From: Pomacea canaliculata
Taxonomy: Eukaryota; Mollusca; Gastropoda; Architaenioglossa; Ampullariidae
Direction: 5' to 3'
DNA: 64,000 nt
NCBI RefSeq assembly: GCF_003073045.1
Contig: NC_037593.1
Location: forward strand, 22,997,868-23,061,867
Shown here: positions 24,326-37,321 of the stretch, piece after piece
How positions within the stretch are numbered: position 1 is the stretch's first letter
How the letters are laid out: every line of letters starts with the position of its first letter
Position numbers and translations under genes: made by a program
The notes under the pieces: generated by a model
The model's database searches: none
The model's input: only the letters and a program-made list of their open reading frames with translations
What the model was told of the DNA's origin: nothing

Positions 24326-27300
24326 TTGAGTCATTTTCATAAAAAGGAAACTTCGATTGGGAAAAAAATCTTAAACCCCAACGGATTTGGCTGCCGGATG
24401 TCCTTGAACAATGCAGCATCATAGACTTGCTTACCTAGCGATGTACGATTCCCCCATTTTTCCTTGGGTTTTGTTGTTGTTTGTTGTTTTCTTACACAAT
24501 ACGATGTAAGCTTCAATCTTCTGGTTGATGTTTCGGGTGTCTCGACATTTTAAGGCTATTACCTTGCCACATCCAGGTAGAAGTATGTGCATGTCTTCTG
24601 GGTGATATCTGTATCACATACATCGTCATCAATTGGCCTGACTTACCTGTCATCCTAAGCCTGGCAACTATTAGTTGATTGAAATAATAATTACTACGCA
24701 ATATTCAGCTCGTGCTGGCTGAGTAAAATGTCAGGAGTATAAATCAGTAACCGTGCACGATATACATTTTTCGAGGTCGAGCTGCAGGTCAAGATAAACC
24801 ATACTCATGGGAAGCCGCAAGTCACAAGTCAGTAAGGAGCACAGAGCACATACGCTCGTGGTCGAGCTGTACGTTCCATGATGGGACCTTGCTTACAAGG
24901 CTACAAGTCCAGTAAGCTGCTTGTTTGACCCTTCCCCTTCCCTACAAGTTTCTGTGGGCAGGATTGTGGGTTGTTCGTTGCCTGTGTCATGTCTATGAGT
25001 GGGCAGGATTGTTAGGTGATGTCAATGTCATGTCCAGTCGACTCCCTTACGTTTAATCCCATTTTGATTGCATGCAAGTCCTTATCATCCACTTCACCTG
25101 GTGTTCTTTCTTGCTGCACAGATACTGCTCTCTGTGCTCCCAGTACGATTTCACAAGTGACATTTCATTATCTGACAGAGCAGTCGACTGATTTATTATC
25201 GTCGATGAGAATCATCTCCTACTGTACGCGTAGGAAGCTGCGACAGTTAATCAGCAACTGCTTACAAGTTACATGTAGTTTGGAATATGCATTTATTTTT
25301 AGATGCCAGTAAATTTAATGGCTTTTAAATATTGGAAATACAAGAAATGTTCGCCACATGGCAACCTTCACTGCAAGGAAGTCGACGCACTGTGTACAGG
25401 GTGACCTGCCTGACTGAGGCCAGCCTCGCTTTGCAGCTCGCCGCTACACCGCCGCTTGGGCCGACCTTCCTGCTCCTTCTCCCCCAGACGATCCCACAGT
25501 TCATGGGCGGGAGTGGCGGGGGTGGGGTGGGAGGCGAGGGCTGGATGGAGGGGATGCGGGAAGGTCAACACAGCTGCAGCTGCTGTAACCTCGCCGGGCT
25601 TGACGGCGGCCATCGCTCTCAGCGTCCACACCAGGCACAAGAACACTGGGCGAGTCGTCCCAGCCGGCAACTGGCTGCGCCTGGTGGCCTCGATCCTGCT
25701 GTTCTGTTTAAGTGAAGTGAACTCCGCCTCCGACTGGTCTCCGAGTATCAGTGCCCGTCAGGTCGTGAGCAGCGTGAGCCTCAAGGGGCTGTGGCACGTC
25801 AGACATCATCGTGATAAAAGGGGGTAGGGGGCTTCTAAGATTCAGTTCCACAGAGAAAAACAGAGCTCCGCCGACGCCAGGAGTTCTCGCTCTGTCCTCA
25901 GAAGGTTGCCCCTAGTCCCTACCCGCCTCAGATATCTCTAACCATCTTCTGACATGCCTTGAAAGGGCTTGCACGTCGCGTCGGGGGTCTGTGGTCATGA
26001 ATTTAAATCAGCGCAGCTCTTAATGTGTTATTAAAACTGGGAAAGCTACAGAGATTTTCACATTGTTCTGCGAGGTTGGTTTTTAGGATAAGAGTGTTGA
26101 AGGGAACAGGGGGACTATCGGAAAGTTAATTATTTCGTCCAATCCTGCTTGTAACTTCAATGTAAGGGAGCTAATGCACGCAATCGTTAAGGGAACGCAT
26201 TTATCGCCCTTGGGCTTCGCAACCTTAAACTTGAATGTCTAGACTCCTCGGTGTCTTCCCAAACGTTTCCACAGATGGACAAGCAGAAGCGATTATATAT
26301 AAAAAAAAAATATATATAAAAATCGATCTTATGTGTTGTACACATCGCTTTGTTCTATCCATTGAGCAGCATATAGTCATTTTGCTGGTGCTGATGCTTT
26401 TAATGATGATGGTGTGATGGTGCAAACAATTTTCATTTCAACGTGTGTTGTAGTTGGATGACCCTTATCATAGTGTACGCTGCATCTTACATTTCACAAG
26501 TAGGGTCCATTTTAACCATACCTATAGTGTCAGCAGCACCCTGTTCCCAGTGTCATCCTCACCAATTAAGCCTTTATCACGCTAAATACCCAACCGCTAG
26601 AAGTGGCTATCCGCGATGGTTTCACAAAAAGATACTGTATTCAGTATCTTAGGTTTCCTTGTCAAGACAGCGTTACTTGACACCCAGTTCACTGGTCTGC
26701 TGACAATTACTCCCCTCGTAGCTACGTCATCGCCACGACGGGTGTCAGCGACTGTGAGACTACCCGTAAACAGATCGTGCTGTATAACTAAGGAAGCCCC
26801 TAAGGTCCTTAGGGTTTATAACAATCGAGTCTTGCGCGCAATGTAACAATGTAATCGTGTTACATTTAGCTTCTGTCGGGTGTATTTAATTATGTTTAGA
26901 ATTTTATCCTTAAGAACAACGACCAGCGACATTACTGCATGCTGTCACTTTGTTTCTTAACGAAATATTTGCAATTTGCATCAAAATGCAATACAAAATG
27001 TAAGAGTATACCATCTGAAGAACACTCAGTACATTTACAGCGAAGTGTGTGTTACTGACATAATACCCGTTAAACGTCAACAACTTTAGGACTGGATGAA
27101 GGGCTACCAGACTTGTAGCACTATATAGAGCTTTATAGACACGAACATACCATATTAAATATTGGGTGTCTTGCGAGCAGAGAAGCTAAATGCCATCTTC
27201 AGCAAGGATCACCTTCACACAATGAATATCTTTCATGGATAAATATTAAGGTAAAGCCGTACAACAGTCGTGCTGCTCGGAGCAGAGACGACATTAAGGA

Positions 27301-28800
27301 CTGCCATCTCGTACCCGGGAACGGATAACTTACAACCCGTGTGTGTCGGGTTAAGCTATGCACTTGTCTTTTTCGGCTTTCCTTCATGCAGTGCGTTCTA
27401 GAGTTACAGTAGTTGATATTTTATTACTTTGACACGGGGAAAAGTCTAAGCTGTTGGACACAGATACAATTATTCTCGTGTGAATTAGGGTAGGTTTGGG
27501 ATGAATTCCATTATTTTTATTGCATTCTTTTGCGGTCATAAACTAATTATATAGAAAATAATTGCTTATAAAATAATCTACAATACTAAAGCGCTTATAA
27601 TCTTCACTAGATGACAAATGGTAAAGCGGAAAGACTACATGTAAACATACAAACAACTTTATTCTTCTCAACGTGTTTCTCTTCAACGCATTTCCATTCC
27701 GCACCTCTGTACTGTACAGAAATAGTTTCCACAAAACCATCACGAAAGCAGAAACGTAGAAAAGCATCACAGAGAGAATGAGAGTGAAGGGGAAGAGAGA
27801 GAATTTAAAGTTTCCCCTCCTCTTTCTCTATTCCTTCTTTCCCTCCCTTTGTAACAAAAAAAAAAAAAAAAAAAAGAGACCTGTGTTTCTGACGCCATGG
27901 CCGCAATGCTCTGATGATTCCCTCAAATAAAAATACTTGCTCATTTTTCGGAAAACAAATTACATGAGACATCAAAGGACTGAACCGACAGTTACAAACG
28001 GCAGGAACTTATTTAAATATAAAACTATTCAAATACTGAAGAGTATAAATCTGTTTTATACCCAATTCATCAACACTAATACAATTACAGCAAAGCTCTT
28101 AATATCCTGTCTTTTAGGCACTTCACTAGGCGCTTTTCTTCAGCGACAGCCATCCAATGACGTCATCAGCTGGATTTCTACGGAGGAAGAGGAGGAGGAG
28201 GACTGAAAACCCCTCTGATGTCACTGGCCTTGATTCGAATTTTCTTCTTCTACTCGAGGAGACAAAACCACAGGACTACAGGACTGACACCCTTTCATGT
28301 ACCCCACAAATGACAGCGCGGTTTCAACTATCGCTTCTCCCGCACACAAAACACTCGATACTTGGCGTACGTGTGTTTAAGTGATATCTGCTACCACTGG
28401 TCGTCAAGCTGAAGTCGTGAAGTGGTGATGGTATCAGGCAGACTCGGTGCTGTGATGTTCACGCCTGAGTGCTTTACGCAGATGAATGCTAGGAAGAGTT
28501 TCTGAATGACGAGTGGGCTCATTCATGAATGCGCGACAACACAGCTTCTCCCTTGACTACCTGAGAGGGAGAGGGCTTCGACCAAATCACCATTTGTCTT
28601 ATGAATATAGGATGTTGGCATCATCCTTACACAGTACAGATAAACAAATCCACAAAAATGCGCACATGGATACATATGCACACAATAAACAAATATATAC
28701 AATAATTTTTATTATCAATAAAATGCTAGTAACATTCAAAATAATGAGAAACTCATTTACAGTAGTTAAGATTTGTGCAAAAAGCTGACAAAATTTACAC
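24326..28800. other. non-coding stretch
   Basis: No gene could be supported. The GC-rich part at 25380-25800 produces overlapping open frames on both strands without splice or domain evidence. There is a poly(A) run at 27857-27875, a GAGGAA-rich run at 28180-28205 and a TGACGTCA at 28158-28165. I saw no transposon protein fragments. Confidence 0.4.
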
Positions 28801-31800
28801 ATTTGTCTCCAAACTAAAAAAAAAAAAAAAGGATTATTCTTAATTTCATTTGCAATGCAACATCATCTTTATGTGTACAATTAAACTATTTAAATTTTAT
28901 AACAGATCTACAATAAAGATGATAACTTAATAATTAACATGATATTCAGGTTTAAAGACGTCACAAGCTCAATTTAGAGTTCCCGAACATTGAAATGCTC
29001 TTCTGTTTGACATGTTAGTTTACTGTAACTGATGATGGCAGGTTTTGGATGTGTTTCACAAGATGCTTCTGTCCACTTCATTTCCCCCTTATTTTCAATG
29101 AAAGTTTCAAGCACACCACATATTCAGAAGGAATGACAACAAATTAGAGTCAGAGAAGAAAAAAAAAAACGACGTGATTTTCTTTGGTAAAATGAATGCT
29201 GTTTTCAATTTAGAGGACATGAATATAATTTTATTTTAGCAAAAAAAAAAAAAACTTTTGGCACTTGACAAATGAACTAAAAGCAAGCAGAGGCTGTTTC
29301 ACTTGTATATGCTATCAGGTTGTTAGATACAATTTGTGCTTATTCAGGACCTATCGGACTACAAAATGTTTTTTCAAATGCTCAAAATTATTTTTAAGCA
29401 GATGCACCACAGAAGCCATTGTCATTTTCACATGACACAAGAGCTATTTTAAAAACTGGACTGTTTGATTTATACATACTTACTATTTCTATGAATTGGA
29501 TAAAAAATTGTAATAACAAGTTCAACCATGACAGCAATAACATTAAAGTATGACAAACAAAATCAATGTGTCCACTCTTGTGCATTCAGTAAAATTAAAA
29601 AGACAAGCACATCAAGGTGTGTGGAGCACGAGAAACCTTGTGTATCTGTTTACATATCAACATCATTTTTACACATCACTGTTGCTATGCAACAAGACAA
29701 GCATCTTGTTCTTAGGGTCCTTTTCTGACAAAGCACCTTTCATCAATCTTGCAATCACTAGTGGAAGACTTGATAATTATGTAATCCTTTATACATAACA
29801 AGACAAAATTTCTAATGATAATATTTTCTTGATTAGGTATTTATAATAAAAAATCCTAATGACAATTTCCTGACAATTCTCACAGTTAAAAACTTTCCCA
29901 AAAAGCAATATCTCACTTCAAGCATTAACTTCTCTTTACTTTTTTTTTTAAAAACAGAGTGAAGTGCCAATTCTTTACTTACATATGAACTTTCTATAAC
30001 ATGTAGTTTATTTTTGCTCTTTATGAGTTCTGGCTTTCATTTAAACACAAAATGGTCACTTTTAAAAACAGTTGCTGCCTGTTATAAATAGCATGCATCA
30101 TATGCTGAATATCAAGATTTTCTACCACTTTAGAGGTCACATCTAAGTGTTACATCTTCAATGTGTTCAAGTATTTCCAACTTGATATAATTGACATCAA
30201 CTTTTTCTTTAAAAAAAAAATCTCATAGTTCAACTTAAGTTTCCTCTGCTCCAAATCTGTAGTTATTTACCTTGAAATCATATTTCAAACTGAGTGAAAC
30301 ATCATCAAAAAAATATACCAACCCACAAGTCAAAAGATGGAAGGTGTGGGGTACAAAAAGGGAAGGCAAATGGAGGAAGCTCAGAAGTTGATATATATCT
30401 CTAAGTATACTCAACAGAAACTACTTTTGCATGCTTTTCCATTTTAACTTCACCAGAAAAACACTGGACATCTATAACACATCATATCAAACTTTTAAAT
30501 TAAAATTCAAGAGTCACAATGAACATTATACATAATTTGCCTGATATGATTTCTGCTTATATGTCAACTCAAAGCATGTTTTCACATAAAAAACTTGATG
30601 TAAACTGTGCATTATATGATAATACTGTATCATATTACAACACACAGAAGCAAGAAAGACTCTCTCAGGGTATAGAAGATGAGAACAGTCGGATTCTTAT
30701 AATAGGACTAGATACAGATAATGAAGCAATATCAGGTTTTTCCTATTATTTCTATTTAATAAGACAGATGTGGATGCTCAGCTACCTAAAGACTTTTTTA
30801 CTTTCATTCAAGAAACTTCCAAAGTGCACAAAAGATTTTGTAACAGTTTGATGCCATGGTATGACAGGATGTTTAGCACGAGGCCTATTTAGATGTTAGT
30901 ATGATTATCAAATAAATGGCTCTTTATGTAAAAAGATTACAGTTCCTTGACTATGAGACTGAGTCAGAGAAAATAAAAGACATATAGATAGCAAGTCAAT
31001 TTCATCAATCCTTATGATAAAATATTAATCTCTGAATTCATTTATATACAATAAGTGAAACATTTACACTGTTATTTTAATTCTAGTCAAATTAGGCATG
31101 AACAATTGCATAGTAATGCATTTATTCAGCTAATATTTCATTTAACACCACAAACACATATACAATAACTTGTAAGTGTGGTTCTCAATGGTGAAAAACT
31201 GGAAATCAAACAGTAACATTACAAACTTCTAGAATATGTTAATTGTCTTTGATAAAATGTAGTCACAACCTATTTCATCATATTAACCACCACCATTCTT
31301 TCTTCTAATTTCAACATTCACCATCAACTATAGATGTGGAGATAAAATGCATGCAAGATTTGACAGCATTAAAACAAAATCATGGCAAGCATCATAAAGT
31401 ATGTAAAAGGTATACAAGAAATTCAAAATGCCATGTGAAATAAACTGGCCCAGTTCAGTGACATATACCTTTTCTATGCTTTGCAAATATGCTACTGAGA
31501 TTACTCCCTTAAAAATCTGGTAAGGCCCTTAAAAACAGAGAAATCCAAAATTATAATTGATGTAACTTTTCTCACCAGTCTGTTGGCTGCTGAAATATTT
31601 AACTACAGACATTTTTAATGAAATTTGTTAAATTTAGCAACAAATCAATCTCAAAGCATGCACATATAATAAAACCTATCTCAGCAATGTCAGAAAAAAC
31701 AAGAGGAAAAGATTTACAAACTTGCTAAATACAAAGCAATGTGACATAATATTCTTAACATTTTCTGCTTTTAAAATGTAAAAAGTTTTACAGATTCTGT

Positions 31801-31899
31801 GAGATGGCCTTGTGTACCAATTAAAAAACAATAATCTGAAAAAAAAAAAAAAGTGCTGCCATCTCCATCTTCAAGTTAGACAGTCTCAGCACATGCCAC
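28801..31899. other. AT-rich stretch, partly likely 3' UTR of the membrane-protein gene
   Basis: The sequence is AT-rich with no coding frame except a short low-complexity one near 30519. It lies directly downstream of the minus-strand stop codon at about 31.9 kb. Part of it is probably that gene's 3' untranslated region, but no polyadenylation site can be picked out confidently because AATAAA-like words are frequent. Confidence 0.4.
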
Positions 31900-34780
31900 T
31901 TACTGCTCCTGATCCACAAACAGTGTGTAGGAGTGCTCCAGATAGTTAGACGATGTTGCATGTTTTTCAAAACTCCAGCAGCATTGCTAGCTTCAATGCC
32001 ATGAAAAATAAAAGCAACAAGCAAGACAGCACAGCCAAACACAGCGGTGTAGAAAGAGTAGCCAATGTAGGCCTCACTGTTGTATGTGTCAGTGATGGTG
32101 AAGACATCCTTGTAGTGCAGACCAAACATCAAAAGAGCGGCAAACGCTGACATCACTGCAAAGAATCATTGTTAAACCTGACAAGTGTACTTTCCATGTC
32201 TCAGGTAAAGTCTCGGCGTACTTTCCATGTCTCAGGTAAAGTCTCCACCCCCTAAGGGAGTGAGAGCAAAAGAGAGAGAGAGAAAGAATAAACAAATAAA
32301 TGAATAAACCAAAATTTGCATTGTTTGGATCATGTGACCTTGGAACAATGCAGGAACTGAACACAACTCATAAATTTCAAAAATATGAAATTACAGTTCA
32401 ATTTAAGTTAGCACAATATGTTAACAAAAGTAAAACAGTTTGCATAGACAATAGCATCAATAGACAATAGGCAATAAAGAGGCACTTGTACAGCCTCATG
32501 CAGATACTTGCATAATAATTAATATTATAGTGTTTTAACATGGTAAGAAAATATTTGTCACAAGTAAGAAGTAATGAAGTGTTGAGCAAGTCAATCATGG
32601 TAAGGGCTGATGAATGAGTTAAGTATTTGCATTAACAGGTTTGAAAGCTTTAATCTGACAAGAGTGGTGCATTTTATCATCTTGAGCATTTTGGGGGAAA
32701 AAGGGGGATTTCAAATTTCAGCAGGGAGGGAGATCATGTAACCTCCTTTGCATAAACTTGTGAGTACACACGAATGCACATGAATGTACACAAATGTGCA
32801 CCTGCTTGCTCTTTTGTCTTGCAATCTTCATTTTTTTCCCCACATATAATATTTTTTCCTTTGACACCAGTTCCTTCTTCTTGGACTGGCATAAAAATAC
32901 ACACACAAAAACCTCATTACCTACATAAGCCTGCCTCATAATCACTACAGCTTTTCTATACATCCTAAACATACAATTTATTAAGATACAAATAAACTTG
33001 AATTAAATAAAATTACTGAAAATAAATACTTACAAGTAATAAAGTTGATCACAGAGATAACCTTAAAACTGCCTTTGTCAAAGAAGCGAATGAGGACCAG
33101 CATATCCAGAACAGCAGTCAGTAGTGTGCCCACAACCGCCACAAGATAAGTTGCCTGGGTTGCACGGAACCAGCCTAAAGAGAGGAGGAGGGAGAAAACC
33201 CATAAACCATCTGTATGTTCTCTTTACTCATTTAGGTATTGTACAGAGATTAAAAAAAGGATTGGGGTGGAGGGACAAAGAACAGTATTTAGAAATAGGA
33301 CAATACACATATTCCAACCTGTCTAGTTTGTTTTCTCTATAAAGAATGCTAATGGACATTACTGTCTGCTCACATCCATGTATAGAGAGAGGGTGTATGC
33401 GTATAAACATACACAGAACATTTGACTCACTGGATCTTTGCTATTTACCAGGTACTTCTGTTACTACCTTAATGTGGAGAGACTAAAATACATATCTAGA
33501 TTATAACTGCGATCTGGGTCCATATTGTAAATGATGTGTATTTGCAAAACATGGTGCGTCATATTCTGTGACTTGTCTAAATAACATGGTGACATTCACC
33601 ACTGAATATTTTATATAATGTTCCTCAGTGTAACATGCCATATAAAAGTCAAAGGCATGTACTTCAGGAAAAATGTTTCTGGTAGTGGTATCTTCCTTGC
33701 TGATACATTTATTAATAACAAAAATATGTGCTGTCTACAGTTGTAAATAATGTGCAATACTCATGCTGTGACAGTTGTTATATTACTGTGTAATACCCTA
33801 TAATGTAATAAGTATTATATAGTCATTTTATTTTGTAATTTACAGTTTTTACCAAGACTGAATAAATTTTTGTGGGTTAAAGATGCTTCAATAACTCTGA
33901 GATAAAACAGTCAACTCTATTTTTATGCACTCACCCCCTACCAACCCCTATAGTCATCACCAACAACTAAAATTTGTTGTGCTCTGTCTAAACATTTATA
34001 GCAAAAGATTGTTTGCAACATATAATGGGAGAAGCAGAATTAACAACAATCCCAAAATTTATGTCTTCTGAGTTATTCTAAAACTTCAGGCATATATGGT
34101 TTAAACCTGTGGCTGCAGCTTGGATAGGTAGTATATATGTATGTCACACAAATATTACAGACAAGAAACATGGGGGGAAAAAATTCCTGTTAAATACGTA
34201 CAATATTGTAGTTGGTTTTCACCATCATGAGTAATGTTCATTTATTTCTAGTAAATTCTACTTGATGTGTGACTTTTTAAGATTACTGCCTGAAGGAACA
34301 GAATGTCAGAGGGTGACAGTTTCTGTAATCCTGTGTGACTTTTTTTCTGAATACTGGTGGACATACCTTATTTCTTTTGGAGTTTAACAGTGTTACTGAC
34401 TTTAAGCATCTACATGGTGTTATTAACACAAACATGAGTATATATACTTCTTGGGCAATGAAGAGATGCAGGGATCCTAGACCACCACATCTCTACCTAA
34501 CAAATAAATCTAATAACAAAAATAAAGATAAGTAGAACAAAGGTGTAAAAGTTTCATTTGACTTACCAACTTCCTGCACATCTACAATGGAGCTAATTTC
34601 GTGCATACCCCCACAGCTGGTTGTTCTGACGTCGCAGTGTATGAACAGACCTATGTCTATCTTATGTTGTTGTCCATCGCTATTGACCCAGTGCGGGCTC
34701 GCTATCGAAACGATATTCAGCAGTAACGCTACCACTGAACAGATGAAGCCACGCAAAGCACACATTGAGGAAGGGGCCAT
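31900..34780 (-). CDS. four-pass claudin/PMP22-like membrane protein (three exons)
   Basis: Exons on the minus strand are 34780-34567, 33174-33034 and 32155-31900, with GT-AG introns and matching phases. The protein is about 200 residues, usual for this superfamily. TM1 lies in residues 8-29 (GFICSVVALLLNIVSIA). It leads into an extracellular loop, SPHWVNSDGQQHKIDIGLF, with two cysteines after it, resembling the W...GLW...C...C signature with Phe for the second Trp. TM2 (YLVAVVGTLLTAVLDMLVLI) is in exon 2; TM3 and TM4 (YSFYTAVFGCAVLLVAFIF) are in exon 3. A short cytoplasmic tail follows. The frame breaks near 31975: the continuing frame runs into a poly-T tract and stops at 31821, whereas the neighbouring frame reads SFEKHATSSNYLEHSYTLF and stops at 31900, which looks like a genuine tail. 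It lies head-to-tail with a second such gene upstream. Orthology to claudins, EMPs or PERP is not resolved. Confidence 0.7.
32187..32245. repeat. 31-bp tandem duplication in an intron
   Basis: GTACTTTCCATGTCTCAGGT begins at 32187 and again at 32218. It lies just outside the third exon of the minus-strand membrane-protein gene, within about 35 bases of its splice acceptor. Confidence 0.85.
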
Positions 34781-35120
34781 TTTAGTGACTACAACCAGAC
34801 TATAAGTAGTACTACGCAGTCCACTTCCACCGCACGTCCTGGACTGAAACAGTGCGAGGTCTCGGTTAGTTGAGTAGTTATTTACACAAAAACAGTCTCA
34901 CAGCACCTTGGTGTACTCAAAGACACAGACTGCCTGGGATCTTTAGTTAAAGTTTATAGTTGTTTTCAAAAATGTTGACAGTGGCAGTTTGAATTCCCTA
35001 AACACAGTATTGCTGGGAGTAGGATCCCTGGAGGTTGTCTGTCGGTGGTGGGGGAAACTGTCTGATCACGTGCTGTGACGTCACGTATGGCGGCTAAACC
35101 TAGGTCATATTACACGTATA
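34781..35120 (-). promoter_or_regulatory. candidate promoter of the membrane-protein gene
   Basis: The 340 bases upstream of the start codon at 34780 contain a CACGTG E-box at 35067-35072 immediately followed by a palindromic TGACGTCA at 35076-35083 and a CGTATGGCGGC word resembling a YY1 site. The cluster lies about 300 bases 5' of the ATG, a reasonable promoter position. The call is inferred from motif clustering only. Confidence 0.35.
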
Positions 35121-37321
35121 GACTATTATTTTCAGTGACACAAGTCACACAACATCTTACTTATCGTTTTTTGGTTTTTTTTTTTGCGAGAGAGAGAGAG
35201 AACACTGCAGGTTATCTCCCATAAGTAGTTCTCACATAATGACATGGAGGAGCACCGGTCTCATCCTTGTGTTTATGGATCAGTGCGCGCGAACGGTATT
35301 TATTTAGGTACCCGTTGAAAGGTATATTGAGATGTAGAGTTGGTAGTTTTAGTACAATGTGCCCTCAAAACAAATGATCCTTCTAACCCTGGAGAAAAAT
35401 TCGGTAATACCAGGAAGGGAAGTTTCTAATTATGTTAATTACATATTAATATGCTCAATTTGAAATGCTGATTTTGTATGCAAGCATTATATGGTCTTTT
35501 AACTATTGTGCTTTGGATTATGACTTTTTTTTAAAACTTAAGATCTAGACTTGAAGTGCAAATAAGCACTGAAAACTAATCAAATTCAGTCAAAGAATTT
35601 CTAAAGGAACCTTGATCTTTTGTTAGTGGAAATTTTGTTCAAACTTTTACTGTAGGGTGAAAATAGCTAAAGTAAAACAAATTTATTTCTATTAATGGAC
35701 ATAAATCAAATCTTGATATAACACAATCAACAAAGGGTTTTTAAACTTCATTTCTTTGTGAAGAAGTGTAATTTTTATGCCAGTCTGAAAAGTAGTCATG
35801 CCACTGGAAATAAACATCAAGGATGGAAATTTCTCTTACAGTTCTTTTCCCAAGGTGTTATTTTAACCGCTCAAGCATTTTCTTTGGGATTTAGACACTA
35901 AGGGGGAAAAACCCCAAACCAATTAATGAAAGGCAACATTGCTTAAAAAAACATAAGCTTAAAAAAAGAGGCATGTTTCGATCAATGTGCAAAGTTGTCT
36001 TATTTGCACCTACATTACTCCTGAAACTGAGGTACTAAGGCTCAAATGAAGCAGGAGACAGGAAATGAATAAAATTCTTTATTTGACATTTCAAGGTTAG
36101 ATTATAAAAATGAAAGTAAATGTTGTGGAGTACAACAACACATTTACAGCGAACATTACAAATTCAGTTTTCAAGATTAGATAAAATTCAATCACTTATG
36201 ACAAAATATATACAAAATTTAACTATGCTTTTATACCCTATGACTATCGAAATTTGGAATGTATTAGATAATGTATCAACTTTACCACCAAAGCATTCTT
36301 AGGAAGTGCAACAAAATGTTTCATGCTGAGGTTACAAAATAACTATCTTTGAATACTTTAATGTCAAATATTCTTAGCACTTATCCATTGTGGAATGTAT
36401 AAGGCAAAAGCAATAATCCCTCAATTTTAATTTAACTTATTTCTTTATTAGCTTTGAAAACAGTGTACCTTTCATGACGGCCCAAATGTTTTGTAATAAA
36501 AGAAACATTCCAATGCAACACAAATATGAAAAAGAGAAAGTGTTTGGAGGAACTGGGAGGAGGAAGGAAAAATAATGAGAACATAGCATCATGCCACGAT
36601 AAATCTTTGAAAAAACAGCATCATGCCATAATAATTCAGTCTTATAGTAGTTAAAAACACTTTGCTGATGTTATAGACTTTTTTGAATAGATCTTTTAAT
36701 CCCGGCTAAACAGAACAGTTCTTTCCCCTAAACACCATCCTTAATATGGACAAAATCATTACTACCTCTATGTTAATTTTCAAATTAAGTGTTTCATTAT
36801 TATTTAAATATATATTGTATTAAGCAGCTCAAAAAGTTACAACGCAAAATGTACAGCTATGCATGAATACAAAGAAGCATCTACAACTCTGTCACAATGT
36901 ATTAAAAAAACTTCTAGTATAAGATTTCTTCCTTTTAAAATGTACAGTGAAAGATTATTGTGCCATTCAAAAACATAAACATGACCTATTCCAATACACC
37001 AAAAATGCTAATATCTGCAAAGGTGTGTAATATTGATGTGTCTACTCAAGCATAAAATCTAGCTTAGGCAAAGATCTTGACAATGAAAACCAGATACAAT
37101 TCTTACCAGTTAGTTCCTTGGAAAATTAATAGCTCATTTTCAAATTAATTAAAAAAAAACTGGTAAACAAAACTTGAACATCCCCACCCGATTCATTTTG
37201 TAAGAAAGCATCATTATAAATGCTGAATATGCTTTATATCATAGTCTTCAGCATGGGAGAAAAGTCTTCAACTATTGTTCAAATGATGTACCCATACCAG
37301 AATGGAGAGGTAAACATTTTT
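35121..37321. other. AT-rich stretch, partly likely 3' UTR of the upstream membrane-protein gene
   Basis: No coding frame was found. The part next to 37321 follows the stop codon of the minus-strand gene at 37.3-40.1 kb. AATAAA on the minus strand near 36068 could be its polyadenylation signal. Short AG and poly-T runs lie near 35165-35200. Confidence 0.4.

Noticed and set aside
25332..25827. Overlapping frames of 100-127 codons
   Set aside because: They occur on both strands in GC-rich sequence, with no domain and no splice support.
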